DNA of 64,000 nucleotides, taken from the NCBI RefSeq assembly GCF_000174355.1, contig NZ_ACIS01000005.1:235266-299265 (forward strand). The letters are read 5' to 3'. The position numbers and the translations under genes were made by a program. The notes under the pieces were generated by a model. It searched no databases. It was given only the letters and a program-made list of their open reading frames with translations, and was not told where the DNA came from. Below are positions 29,322 to 38,023 of this stretch, in pieces. The stretch's first letter is position 1. Every line of letters begins with the position of its first letter. Source of the stretch: Pseudogulbenkiania ferrooxidans 2002. Its GTDB lineage: Bacteria > Pseudomonadota > Gammaproteobacteria > Burkholderiales > Chromobacteriaceae.

Positions 29322-30434
29322 ATGACGACACGTACCGCCTTTTACTTCGACGAGCAGTGCCTGTGGCATAGCGCCGGTCTGCACGCGCTGACTCTGCCGG
29401 TGGGCGGCTGGGTACAGCCCCCGGCCGCCGCCGGACACGCCGAGTCGCCCGAAACCAAGCGCCGGCTGAAAAGCCTGATGGACGTTTCCGGGCTGACCCG
29501 GCAATTGCAGGTATGCAGCGCACCGCCGGCCAGCGACGACGACCTGCTGCGTGTACACGGCGCAGGCTACCTGGCGCGCTTCAAGGCACTGAGTGATGCC
29601 GGCGGCGGCGAGTTGGGCCCACATGCACCGATCGGGCGCGGCAGTTACGAGATCGCCAAGCTCTCGGCCGGGCTGGCACTGGCCGCAGTCGACGCGGTGC
29701 TGGCGGGGGAGGCCGACAACGCCTACGCGCTGTCGCGCCCGCCGGGCCACCATTGCCTGCCGGATCAGGCGATGGGCTTCTGTTTCTTGTCCAACATCGC
29801 CGTCGCGGTGGAGGCGGCAAAGGCCAAGTATGGTATCGAGCGCGTGGCCATTCTCGACTGGGATGTGCATCACGGCAACGGTACCCAGGCGATCTACTAC
29901 CAGCGCCCTGACGTGCTGACTATCTCGCTGCACCAGGATGGCTGCTTTCCTCCGGGCTACAGCGGGGTAGAGGATCGCGGCGCCGGGGCTGGTGAGGGCG
30001 CTAACCTCAACGTGCCGCTGCTGCCGGGCGGCGGCCACGACGCTTACCTGTACGCGATGGAGCGTATCGTGGTGCCGGCGCTGGAGCGTTTCCGCCCCGA
30101 GCTGATCGTGGTCGCCTGTGGCTACGATGCCAACGCGGTTGATCCGCTGGCGCGTATGCTGGCACATAGCGACACCTTTCGCGAGATGACTCGCCGAGTG
30201 CGCGAGATGGCCGAGCAGCACGCTAGCGACAGGTTGGTGCTGGTGCATGAGGGCGGTTATTCAGAAGCCTACGTTCCGTTCTGCGGCCTGGCGGTACTCG
30301 AAGAGCTGTCCGGCGTGCGGACGGAGGTAATCGACCCGATGCTGGAATTCGTCCAGCTGCAGCAGCCGGCACTGGCACAACGGGACTTGCAGCGTCAGCT
30401 GCTGGACCAGATGGCGCGCGTGATCGGCCTGTAG
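29322..30434 (+). CDS. Class II histone-deacetylase-like amidohydrolase
   Basis: A 370-residue zinc amidohydrolase resembling bacterial HDAH and acetylpolyamine amidohydrolases. The catalytic landmarks are RPPGHHCLPDQAMGFC (paired His), VAILDWDVHHGNGTQ (zinc Asp and His), SLHQDGCFPPGYSG, VVACGYDANAVDPLA (second zinc Asp) and HEGGYSEAYVPFCG (Tyr). It should remove an acyl group from an amine substrate in the cytosol, releasing the free amine for the oxidase and dehydrogenase coded downstream. GGAGA precedes the ATG at 29322. The exact substrate (acetylpolyamine or acetylated aryl-amine) is open. Confidence 0.87.
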   Translation: MTTRTAFYFDEQCLWHSAGLHALTLPVGGWVQPPAAAGHAESPETKRRLKSLMDVSGLTRQLQVCSAPPASDDDLLRVHGAGYLARFKALSDAGGGELGPHAPIGRGSYEIAKLSAGLALAAVDAVLAGEADNAYALSRPPGHHCLPDQAMGFCFLSNIAVAVEAAKAKYGIERVAILDWDVHHGNGTQAIYYQRPDVLTISLHQDGCFPPGYSGVEDRGAGAGEGANLNVPLLPGGGHDAYLYAMERIVVPALERFRPELIVVACGYDANAVDPLARMLAHSDTFREMTRRVREMAEQHASDRLVLVHEGGYSEAYVPFCGLAVLEELSGVRTEVIDPMLEFVQLQQPALAQRDLQRQLLDQMARVIGL

Positions 30435-30454
30435 AGGGGGAAAGTCCGAAGCAC

Positions 30455-30492
30455 AAACCGGGTCAAGGCGCGGGTAGCCCTGGCCCGGTTTT
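30455..30492. terminator. Terminator between the amidohydrolase and the AraC gene
   Basis: AAACCGGG (30455-30462) pairs with CCCGGTTT (30484-30491), with a GC-rich inner part and T-rich tail on the plus strand (and AAA/TTT on the minus strand). It separates two convergent genes. Confidence 0.75.
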
Positions 30493-30516
30493 GTCTTGGC
30501 TAACGCTGGTGCGAGG

Positions 30517-31467
30517 TTATTGCACCAGGGCGCGGGCGCGTGTTTCCGATGGCAGCTCGTCGAACAGGCGTCGGTAGTCGCGCGAGAAATGGCCCAGGTG
30601 GTAGAAGCCCCAGTAGCCGGCGGCTTCGCGGATGCTGGTACACTCCGGCGAGCCAGATTGCAGCATGCGGCGCACGGCGTTGAGGCGGATCGAGCGCAGG
30701 TAATCGACCGGGGTGGTGTCGGCGATCAGCTGGAAGCTATTCTGCAGCGTTCGCCGGCTGATGCGCAGCTTCTGGCACAGTTCGAGCACCGTTACCGGCT
30801 CGTCGGGGCTCGCCAGTACGATGGCCTGGCTGCGTTTGACGATGTCGCTGTGGGTGGCGTAGGTAAGGTTGTAGCGCTCGTCAGGTGCCACGTCGTTGAG
30901 CAGTTCCAGCAGCAGGGACATGAACTGGTGTTTGATGATCTTCTGGGTGCCGGTGAACTCCAGCAGGTCGGGGTTTTGCACCACCTGCTCGAAGGCACCG
31001 GGCAAGGTGGCGCGTATGCCGGCGAGATGGCCCTCGCGCAGCGGGATCACGGGCTGGCGGTTGCGCGTGCGCGCCAGGCGCTCGGCAAACTGCGGTGCCA
31101 GGGTGTCAAGGTCCTCGTAGGTGATCGAGACCTGGATCGAATCGACATTCGGCGGCAGGTGAAAGACGAATTCCTCATTGCCGTGCAGCGCCATGATCGA
31201 GTTGGCGTTTACCGGGCAGCCCTGCAGCGAGCCGGCATTCGGCATGGCGAGAGGAATGGAAACGTGCAGCATGTCGGCAGGTGTCTGGCCGTGTTGTACC
31301 ACGCGCTGGTTCAACACTTCGCGAAACAGCACCAGATTGCCGACGTGGGCTCGCTCCAGCGAGCTCTGGAAGCGCCCGGCGGTGAGTTGGTCGTAAACCT
31401 GGTTCCAATACGGTAACGCCGCCGCGTGTTGCTGCGCATCGTCAAAACAGCGTGCTTCTGTCAGCAT
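30517..31467 (-). CDS. EutR-like AraC-family regulator
   Basis: A 316-residue AraC regulator. The C-terminal half is very like EutR, the ethanolamine-operon activator: EPVTVLELCQKLRISRRTLQ, then NSFQLIADTTPVDYLRSIRLNAVRRML and GYWGFYHLGHFSRDYRRLF. The N-terminal sensor shares the YWNQVYDQLTAGRF segment with EutR. The start at 31467 has AGGAG 7 bases upstream; the frame also reaches an ATG at 31521 with no such site. A shortened form of the regulon motif lies 83 bases upstream of it, so it may regulate itself and the amine genes. An amine or aldehyde effector is inferred. Confidence 0.85.
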   Translation of the reverse strand: MLTEARCFDDAQQHAAALPYWNQVYDQLTAGRFQSSLERAHVGNLVLFREVLNQRVVQHGQTPADMLHVSIPLAMPNAGSLQGCPVNANSIMALHGNEEFVFHLPPNVDSIQVSITYEDLDTLAPQFAERLARTRNRQPVIPLREGHLAGIRATLPGAFEQVVQNPDLLEFTGTQKIIKHQFMSLLLELLNDVAPDERYNLTYATHSDIVKRSQAIVLASPDEPVTVLELCQKLRISRRTLQNSFQLIADTTPVDYLRSIRLNAVRRMLQSGSPECTSIREAAGYWGFYHLGHFSRDYRRLFDELPSETRARALVQ

Positions 31468-31549
31468 CCCGATGCTCCTAAGATGCAGTGTTTCCCTATT
31501 CAGCGACGGTACCTGGGACATGGCCCGGGTTTGGCGTCGCTGCTCTCAT

Positions 31550-31562
31550 TTATCCCAAGCGG
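31550..31562 (-). promoter_or_regulatory. Regulon motif, copy D (upstream of the AraC gene)
   Basis: On the minus strand CCGCTTGGGATAA, 83 bases before the AraC start. It shares CCG..TGGGATAA with the other copies but is one base shorter between the two halves. Confidence 0.5.
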
Positions 31563-31729
31563 TCCATCGTTGTGGTGCCTCTACCGGGCGTTAACGCGGA
31601 CCATCTATCAGTATACGACCATCGTTTGGTATCGGCTTGATTTTGCTAGTGGTCGCCGGGCCAGGTGCCGATAGAAATCCTTGGACAAGAATATTCATTT
31701 CATCAGCCTGGACGGGTGTCGCTACAATA

Positions 31730-31747
31730 TAGTTAATATATAAACTA
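31730..31747. promoter_or_regulatory. AT-rich palindrome in the AraC-feaB divergent region
   Basis: TAGTTAATATATAAACTA, with TAGTT/AACTA arms. The 586-base gap between the two divergent starts (31468-32053) holds this site and motif copies C and D. Its style resembles MarR-type sites, but no matching second copy was found. Confidence 0.4.
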
Positions 31748-31906
31748 CATGGTGTGAGACGTGTTGGCAACTGAGTGTTTCACGCTACGAAGCCCGGCCA
31801 GATCCGGTTTTCATCTTCGTACGCTCTGCGGGTCCAGTCACCCCTGCCGTTGCCTGAGGGGGGACAATCACGGTGTCATCCAGAGAGAGATTGCGACCTG
31901 TCAGCA

Positions 31907-31925
31907 TTTGCCGATTTGGGATAAG
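31907..31925 (+). promoter_or_regulatory. Regulon motif, copy C (upstream of feaB)
   Basis: TTTGCCGATTTGGGATAAG, 128 bases before the dehydrogenase start. It differs from copies A and B only at two A-to-T positions in the centre. Confidence 0.7.
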
Positions 31926-32053
31926 GGGGTAGAGCCGCTCCGAGTACATTGATAAACATCAAGGCGCCAAGGTTTGACTCGATGCTAGCCGAGGCCGCGA
32001 CACGGCGCCGACAACACGATTCGAAGCAAGCATTCAGAAAAGGAGCAATGAGG

Positions 32054-33553
32054 ATGGATCAGAACCTGGTTCCCGTTCTCCCCGTAGTGAGCGCCTTCCT
32101 GCGCAAGGAACATGGCCTCCTCGTCGATGGCACATCGGTACAGGCCCGCGCTGGGGGACGCATCGAAGTACGCAACCCGGCCACCGGAGAGGTGATTGCT
32201 AGCGTGGCGGATGGCGACGAGCAGGATGTCGAGGCGCTGGTGCAAAGCGCACATCGTGCTTTCGCCGGTGGTGTATGGTCCGGTCTGCGTCCGGCCGACC
32301 GTGAGCGCATCCTGCTCAAGTTCGCCGAGGTGATCGAGGCGCACGGCGAGGAGCTGGCCCAGCTAGAAACCCTGAACCAAGGCAAGTCCATCCATATCTC
32401 GCGTGCCATCGAAGTAGGCGCTTCGGTTGAATACGTACGCTACATGGCCGGCTGGGCCACCAAGATCACCGGCGAGACCATGGACGTGTCGATCGCGGTG
32501 CCACAGGGTACCCGTTACACCGCCTACACCCGGCGTGAGCCGGCGGGGGTCGTGGCCGCCATCGTGCCGTGGAATTTCCCGCTGATGATCGCGATCTGGA
32601 AGCTGATCCCGGCGCTGGCGGCCGGCTGCACCATCGTGCTCAAGCCCTCCACCGAGACGCCGCTCACCGCGCTGCGCTTGGGCGAACTGGCGCTGGAAGC
32701 CGGCATTCCGCCGGGGGTGGTCAATGTGCTGACCGGGCGCGGCAGCCGTGCCGGCCAGGCGCTGGCGAGCCATCCGCTGGTGAGCAAGATCTCATTCACC
32801 GGCTCTACCGACATCGGCAAGACCGTGGCCCATGCCGCCGTGGATAACATGACACGTTTCTCGCTCGAGCTGGGTGGCAAGAACCCGATGGTGGTGCTGG
32901 CTGATGCCGACGTCGACAAGGCGATCCAGGGTGTGCTGATGGGGGGATTTCTCAACCAGGGTCAGGTGTGCGCCGCCGCTTCGCGCCTCTATATCCACCG
33001 CAGCAAGTTCGATCAGATTGTCGAGGGTGTGGCCGACACCGTCCGAGGCATGACGCTCGGCTCCGGGCTCGATCTCACCGCCCAGGTCAATCCGCTGGTG
33101 TCGTCCAAGCAGCAGCAATCGGTATGCCGCTATCTCGATATCGCCCGCGCCGAGGGCGCGCGCGTGCTGGCCGGCGGCGGCAAATCCGATCGGCCCGGCT
33201 ACTTCGTACAGCCAACCGTGCTTACCAACGTCGATCACAGCAAGACCGTGGTACGCGAGGAGATCTTCGGACCGGTTCTGGTGGCAATGCCGTTCGACAG
33301 CGTCGAGGAGGCGATTCAGCTAGCCAATGACACGCCGTATGGGTTGGCGGCCAGCTTGTGGACCAACGATCTCTCCGCGGTGATGAACCTGACACCGAGC
33401 ATTCAGGCCGGCACGGTATGGGTGAACAGCCATGTCCCGCTCGACCCGAACCTGCCGTTTGGCGGCCACAAGCAATCCGGCGTGGGACGCGAGTTTGGCC
33501 GCACTGCGGTGGAGAGCTTTACCGAGCTCAAATCGGTGTGTATCGCGCATTGA
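32054..33553 (+). CDS. feaB: Phenylacetaldehyde dehydrogenase (FeaB type)
   Basis: A 499-residue aldehyde dehydrogenase, exactly the length of E. coli FeaB and similar from the first residues (VVSAFLRKEHGLLVDG). Other shared parts are QLETLNQGKSIHISRAIEVG, IVPWNFPLMIAIWKLIPALAAGC, the base Glu in LELGGKNPMVVL, Cys306 in LNQGQVCAAAS, and AGTVWVNSHVPLDPNLPFGGHKQSG. It oxidises aryl-acetaldehydes to aryl-acetates; with 4-hydroxyphenylacetaldehyde the product is 4-HPA, the entry compound of the hpa genes. The ATG at 32054 is 8 bases from AAAAGGAG; ATG 32048 is too close to it. Confidence 0.9.
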   Translation: MDQNLVPVLPVVSAFLRKEHGLLVDGTSVQARAGGRIEVRNPATGEVIASVADGDEQDVEALVQSAHRAFAGGVWSGLRPADRERILLKFAEVIEAHGEELAQLETLNQGKSIHISRAIEVGASVEYVRYMAGWATKITGETMDVSIAVPQGTRYTAYTRREPAGVVAAIVPWNFPLMIAIWKLIPALAAGCTIVLKPSTETPLTALRLGELALEAGIPPGVVNVLTGRGSRAGQALASHPLVSKISFTGSTDIGKTVAHAAVDNMTRFSLELGGKNPMVVLADADVDKAIQGVLMGGFLNQGQVCAAASRLYIHRSKFDQIVEGVADTVRGMTLGSGLDLTAQVNPLVSSKQQQSVCRYLDIARAEGARVLAGGGKSDRPGYFVQPTVLTNVDHSKTVVREEIFGPVLVAMPFDSVEEAIQLANDTPYGLAASLWTNDLSAVMNLTPSIQAGTVWVNSHVPLDPNLPFGGHKQSGVGREFGRTAVESFTELKSVCIAH

Positions 33554-33658
33554 TGTCTCACCAGCCACTGATCCGCTCCCTCTCCCGTGCATGTGACCGA
33601 AGGAAACTCCCGTGGGAGAGAGGGTTGGAGGTAGGGCACTGCCGTCCAGGGAGAATTC

Positions 33659-34354
33659 ATGGCCTTATCCACCTGCTCCGAACACTACGCTCGCCGCTGC
33701 ATCGATAGCCTCACCGCCTTGGTGCCGGTGTCGTCCTGTGCGTTCTATCGCGTGGATGAGCAGCTGCGCCCACGCGACTGGCTGTTGCACAAAATGGCCG
33801 GGCGTGTGCACCGGAGCTACGTCAGTCAGTACCAGCAGCATGACCCGTTGCATCCCATGCGTTTTGGCAGCGGCCGTCGCGTGGTGGTGCCGATGGATGA
33901 GGTGCTTCCACTGCGGCTGCGCCCTGGGTCGCCGTACAGCGCTTTCATGGCGCGCAACGCCATGTGCGATGTGGTTGAGTTGTTCGTGCGCAGCAAGGGC
34001 AAGGTCGTAGCCGGCTTCTCACTGATTCGAGGCGAGGAGCTGGGGCACTTCAGCGCCGGTGAGCTGGAGATGCTGGAGTACCTGCACAAGCTGGTGGAGT
34101 TGGCGGCCGAGAGCGGGCTGCCGCAGCAGGGGGAGCCAGCCGGTTTCACCCAGTTCGAGCGTCTGACGCCCCGCGAACAACAGGTGGCATTGCTGGTGCG
34201 CGACGGCGCCTGCAACAAAACCATCGCGCGTGACCTAGGCCTGGGACTCCCCACCGTCAAGACCCATCTGCAGCACTTGTTCCGCAAGTTTCAGGTTGTG
34301 AACCGTACCGAACTTGTCAGCCAGTTATTCCTGGTTGGTGAGGGGGCGGGGTAA
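33659..34354 (+). CDS. LuxR-type (GerE HTH) transcriptional regulator, short
   Basis: A 231-residue regulator with a C-terminal HTH: RLTPREQQVALLVRDGACNKTIARDLGLGLPTVKTHLQHLFRKFQVVNRTELVSQL. The N-terminal ~140 residues (HYARRCIDSLTALVPVSSCAFYRVD, VELFVRSKGKVVAGFSLIR) look like a GAF-type sensor but I cannot assign a ligand. GGGAGA precedes the ATG. It lies between feaB and the amine permease. The 105 bases after feaB include CCTCTCCC and GGGAGAGG blocks that can pair as an attenuator-like hairpin. Confidence 0.82.
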   Translation: MALSTCSEHYARRCIDSLTALVPVSSCAFYRVDEQLRPRDWLLHKMAGRVHRSYVSQYQQHDPLHPMRFGSGRRVVVPMDEVLPLRLRPGSPYSAFMARNAMCDVVELFVRSKGKVVAGFSLIRGEELGHFSAGELEMLEYLHKLVELAAESGLPQQGEPAGFTQFERLTPREQQVALLVRDGACNKTIARDLGLGLPTVKTHLQHLFRKFQVVNRTELVSQLFLVGEGAG

Positions 34355-34448
34355 TGACCGGCCAACAATAGGCCGGGTAGAAAGGCAGCGCTCATAATAG
34401 AAAAGCGCGCCTCGGAGAAAATAGAGAAGCTTTCAAGGAGTTGCATCA

Positions 34449-35954
34449 ATGTCGCTACATCAAAAACTCACCCGATACCTCGATCAGGGGGTAGTCGGTT
34501 TTCCAGTGGCACTGGCGAGCTCGGTCGGCGTGGTAATGGCCAGCCCAGTGATTCTCACTGTCACCAGTGGTTTCGGCATGGCCGGCAGTACGTTCGCGCT
34601 GGCGATGGTGATTGCCTACATCATGATGCAGGCGCAGGCCACCACGTTCTCGGAAGCCGCCTCGATGCTGCCGACCTCGGGCGCGGTTTACGACTACATC
34701 TCGTGTGGCATGGGGCGCTTCTTTGCCATTACCGGCACTATCGCCGCCTATCTTCTCGTGCATGTCTTTGCCGGCACGGCGGAAACTATTCTGTCCGGCA
34801 TCATGGCATTGGTGAACTTCGAACACCTGAACACCATGATGGAGCACAGCGGGACTTCATGGATGGTCGGGGTGGCCATGGTGATCTTCTTCGGTATCCT
34901 CAATGCGCTGGGTATCACTATCTTCGGCAAGGCGGAGATCATCCTGACTTTCGGCATGTGGGCCACGCTCACCATCTTCGGCATCCTCGGCCTGATCAAG
35001 GCGCCGGCGGTGAAGCTGGACGGCTGGTTCGGTGCGCCGGTGTCGCTGCAGGACCCGACCGCGGTGTTGAGCCTGATTGGCATGGCGATGTTCATGTTTG
35101 TTGGTTTTGAGCTGGTGACGCCGTTGGCGCCGGAACTGAAGAACTCCGGCCGCAATATCCCGCGTGCCGCCAAGATTGGCCTGACCGGCGTGGCGGTCAC
35201 CATGTTCATCTACGGTGCCGCCGTGGTACGTCAGGTGGCTAACGTGGCGATGGACCCGAAAGGTGCCACCCACCTGCTGGACACCCCGATGGCGGTGCCG
35301 CAGTTCGCCGGCCAGGTGATGGGACCGTTCGGCAAGATTTGGCTGGGTATCGGACTGCTGTTCGCCGGTGCCGCCACCATCAACACCCTGATCGCAGCGC
35401 TGCCGCGCATTCTGTATGGCATGGCGCTGGATGGTGCCCTGCCAAAAATCTTTACCTATCTGCATCCACGCTTCAAAACGCCGCTATTCGGCATTCTGGT
35501 GGCGGTCGCGGTGCCGTGTCTACATGCCTGGGCCATCAACGGTGACCTGGATCGCATCATGCCGCTGGTGCTGGCGGCTGTGTGCGCCTGGGGGGTGGCC
35601 TACCTGCTGGTGACGCTGTCCATTGTACGTCTGCGCTTCACCCGCCCGGACTTCCCGCGCGCCTACCGCTCGCCGTTTTTCCCGCTGCCGCAGGTCATCT
35701 CCAGCGCCGGCATCCTCATCGCCATCTGGTACATCACGCCTCCGGGTATGGACCCGCACGCCATTTATGTGCCGTTCGGCATCATGCTTGGCCTGACTGC
35801 GCTGTATGGTTTGTTCTGGACCGTGTTTGTGCAGAAAGTGCATCCGTTCCGTCCGGTGCCGATCGAGCAGATTCTGGAAGAGGAATTCAGCAAGACGGCC
35901 GAGCATGGCGCACTGATCGACGAGGAAATCTCCCGTGCTCACCAGGCTGGCTGA
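34449..35954 (+). CDS. APC-superfamily amino acid/amine permease
   Basis: A 501-residue inner-membrane permease with ~12 helices. The N-terminal SSVGVVMASPVILTVTSGFGMAGSTFALAMVIAYIMM, the MFMFVGFELVTPLAPELKNSGRNIPRAAKIGLTGV helix 6 region and the C-terminal VHPFRPVPIEQILEEEF resemble ethanolamine/putrescine-type APC permeases rather than aromatic amino acid carriers. CAAGGAG precedes the ATG. It overlaps the next gene by 20 bases. With the oxidase and aldehyde dehydrogenase around it, a primary amine (tyramine, dopamine, putrescine or ethanolamine-like) is the likely cargo. Confidence 0.85.
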   Translation: MSLHQKLTRYLDQGVVGFPVALASSVGVVMASPVILTVTSGFGMAGSTFALAMVIAYIMMQAQATTFSEAASMLPTSGAVYDYISCGMGRFFAITGTIAAYLLVHVFAGTAETILSGIMALVNFEHLNTMMEHSGTSWMVGVAMVIFFGILNALGITIFGKAEIILTFGMWATLTIFGILGLIKAPAVKLDGWFGAPVSLQDPTAVLSLIGMAMFMFVGFELVTPLAPELKNSGRNIPRAAKIGLTGVAVTMFIYGAAVVRQVANVAMDPKGATHLLDTPMAVPQFAGQVMGPFGKIWLGIGLLFAGAATINTLIAALPRILYGMALDGALPKIFTYLHPRFKTPLFGILVAVAVPCLHAWAINGDLDRIMPLVLAAVCAWGVAYLLVTLSIVRLRFTRPDFPRAYRSPFFPLPQVISSAGILIAIWYITPPGMDPHAIYVPFGIMLGLTALYGLFWTVFVQKVHPFRPVPIEQILEEEFSKTAEHGALIDEEISRAHQAG

Positions 35955-36510
35955 ACGCTTGAGGGCACGTCAGCCCGGCGGCTACCGCCCCGGGCTGACG
36001 CTGGAGCGGGTACGCCACAACCTGGCGCCGCTCGAATGTCAGGTCGAGAGCGCCACGCTACTGCATTGCAACGCCGGCAGTGGGCTGGCGTTCGACGTGC
36101 GCGAGCGGGTCGAGCCGATGTTCCTGGCGCATACTGTGCTGTGCGAGTTTGAACTCGCCGTTCCGGGCGGCTTAACCGGCCCGGCCCGCCTGGAACTGCA
36201 GCACACTGGCGCCTTCAAGCGCGAGGGCATCCGCTGCGTGGTGAAGCAGGGGGATCGTGCCGAATTGGCAACGTTGATACGGCGCATCGAGCAGGATGCT
36301 TCGCTGCGTGCTGCCATTCTGCCGCTCGACTTTCGCCGTTGCGAGCTGATTGGTAGTGAGCAGGGTTGGCTTGTGCGCATCGAACATTTCGGCGCCAGCG
36401 AGGTGGTCAACCGGTTGCCGCCGATGCGGCGCTACATCCGGCTGACTCCGGCGCAGCGCCAGTGCCTGCTGGCCAGCTTTATTGTGTTCATGCGCTTGCT
36501 GGGAGCTTGA
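35935..36510 (+). CDS. DUF3156-like protein of unknown function
   Basis: A 191-residue soluble protein starting at a GTG inside the end of the permease gene (20-base overlap, coupled translation). Features: ERVRHNLAPLECQVESATLLHCNAGSGLAFDVRERVEPMFLAHTVLCEF, a long central acidic-basic region and ERLPP-like NRLPPMRRYIRLTPAQRQCLLASF at the end. I believe it belongs to DUF3156, a family seen beside amine permeases, but this is from memory and no function is known. The overlap argues for a job linked to the permease or its substrate. Confidence 0.65.
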   Translation: MLTRLAERLRARQPGGYRPGLTLERVRHNLAPLECQVESATLLHCNAGSGLAFDVRERVEPMFLAHTVLCEFELAVPGGLTGPARLELQHTGAFKREGIRCVVKQGDRAELATLIRRIEQDASLRAAILPLDFRRCELIGSEQGWLVRIEHFGASEVVNRLPPMRRYIRLTPAQRQCLLASFIVFMRLLGA

Positions 36511-36548
36511 TCGGGCGCGGTCGACTGTTTTTCATGAGCCAAAGAGAG

Positions 36549-36572
36549 GGTGCGTTTAGCACCTTTTTTTTT
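36549..36572 (+). terminator. Rho-independent terminator after the permease operon
   Basis: Stem GGTGC/GCACC with loop GTTTA, followed by nine T (36564-36572). It separates the permease/DUF3156 genes from the oxidase, which has its own motif copy B downstream. Confidence 0.92.
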
Positions 36573-36593
36573 GGTTTCCGCTTGGGGAAATGA

Positions 36594-36612
36594 TTTGCCG
36601 AAATGGGATAAG
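36594..36612 (+). promoter_or_regulatory. Regulon motif, copy B (upstream of the FAD oxidase)
   Basis: TTTGCCGAAATGGGATAAG, 94 bases before the oxidase start and just after the preceding terminator, as expected for a promoter-proximal activator site. Confidence 0.7.
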
Positions 36613-36706
36613 CGTTTCCAGAGGTTCCGCGTACAGTAATCGTGCAAGAGATCATTCCTGACGCCGCTTGCTGGCCACAGGAAATGCGGGATTGGAGAAC
36701 GGAAGC

Positions 36707-38005
36707 ATGATTAATATTGAAACGTCTACATACTACACGGCCACTAAAAAATACCACCTGAGCTTTCCCTCGCTCGAAGAAGATATCGATGTCGATGTCG
36801 TCGTGATCGGTGGTGGTTTCAGCGGCGTGAATACCGCGCTGGAGCTGGCGGAAAAAGGCATCACTAATATTGCGCTGCTGGAAGCCCGCTATATCGGCTT
36901 TGGTGGCAGCGGCCGCAATGGTGGCCAGATCATGGCGGGCATCGGCCATGACATGGAAAAGATCAAGAAGGATGTCGGCGAAGAAGGGCTAAAGGCGATT
37001 TTCGCCATCAGTGACCAAGGCGCCGACATTATCAAGGCTCGCATTAAGAAATACGATATCGATGCCGATTTCTGTCATGGCTATGGCTACCTCGGCTTCA
37101 ATGGCCGACAAGCCAAAACGCTCAGGGCCTGGGAAAAAGATTTCAAATCGCTGAACTCCCAACACGAGATTCGCTATCTGGAAGGGAAGGAAGTCCGGGA
37201 GATCATCGGCTCCGATATCTATCACAGTGCGCTCTTACACATGGGAGGCGGGCACGTGCACTCGCTCAACCTGCTTCTGGGGGAAACCAAGGCTCTTGCC
37301 AGCTACGGGGTCAAGATTTTCGAAAACAGCCCGGCGGTTGAAGTGACCTATGGCGACACCATTCATGTGCGCACCGCCAAGGGCTCGGTGCGGGCGAAAA
37401 AACTGCTGTGGGCCTGTGATAGTTTCCTCAACAAGCTCGAGCCCAATCTGCACAAGACCACGATCAATACCTACGCGTTTCAATTGATGACGGAGCCGTT
37501 GCCGGATGAGTTGATCCGGAAAATCAGCCCCATCCGCGGCGCTTACAGCGATATTCGACCGGTGATCGATTATTTCCGCGTGACCAACGAAAACCGTTTG
37601 TTGTTCGGCGCAGCCACGCCCTTGATCGAGCATATTCCGAAAGACCTGAAAGAGTGGAACCGCCAATTGATGCTCAAGGTGTTCCCGTATCTGAAGGATG
37701 TGAAGATCGATCTGGCATGGGGCGGCCCGATGGCATGCAGCCCGAATCTGTTCCCGCAAATCGGTTCGCTGCCCGATCAACCCAATGTGTATTTCGTCCA
37801 AGGTTATTCCGGCTTCGGTGTGACGCCGAGCCACATCATTTGCAAGGTATTGGCAGAAGGCGTCGCTGAAGGATCGGAACGCTATGACCTGATCAGCTCG
37901 GTGCGCAGAACCCAGGTGGTCGGCAAAGACAATTTCAGGCCGGTGATTTGTTCCGCCGGCAAGATATGGCATCAAGTGTCCGGTTATTGGAGCGGGCGCA
38001 GATAA
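36707..38005 (+). CDS. FAD-dependent amine oxidase (PuuB/DAO family)
   Basis: A 432-residue flavoprotein. The dinucleotide-binding motif VVVIGGGFSGVNTALELAEKG is followed by EARYIGFGGSGRNGGQIMAG, the FAD-contacting motif of the glycine/D-amino-acid oxidase family, and ends with YFVQGYSGFGVTPSHIICKVLAEGV. It resembles gamma-glutamylputrescine oxidase PuuB in length and these motifs. It should turn an amine (or glutamylated amine) into an aldehyde, which FeaB then oxidises. No gamma-glutamylamine synthetase gene is near, so a free amine is the better guess. Codon use is visibly more AT-rich than in its neighbours, hinting at separate ancestry. ATG at 36707 chosen over the longer frame on the basis of GGAG/CGGAAG upstream. 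Confidence 0.85.
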   Translation: MINIETSTYYTATKKYHLSFPSLEEDIDVDVVVIGGGFSGVNTALELAEKGITNIALLEARYIGFGGSGRNGGQIMAGIGHDMEKIKKDVGEEGLKAIFAISDQGADIIKARIKKYDIDADFCHGYGYLGFNGRQAKTLRAWEKDFKSLNSQHEIRYLEGKEVREIIGSDIYHSALLHMGGGHVHSLNLLLGETKALASYGVKIFENSPAVEVTYGDTIHVRTAKGSVRAKKLLWACDSFLNKLEPNLHKTTINTYAFQLMTEPLPDELIRKISPIRGAYSDIRPVIDYFRVTNENRLLFGAATPLIEHIPKDLKEWNRQLMLKVFPYLKDVKIDLAWGGPMACSPNLFPQIGSLPDQPNVYFVQGYSGFGVTPSHIICKVLAEGVAEGSERYDLISSVRRTQVVGKDNFRPVICSAGKIWHQVSGYWSGRR

Positions 38006-38023
38006 ACACTAAGGAGTAAGAAA

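Noticed and set aside
26034..34354. The two LuxR-type genes as quorum-sensing receptors
   Set aside because: Neither N-terminal domain shows the acyl-homoserine-lactone-binding pattern and no luxI gene is near. They are treated as metabolic regulators.
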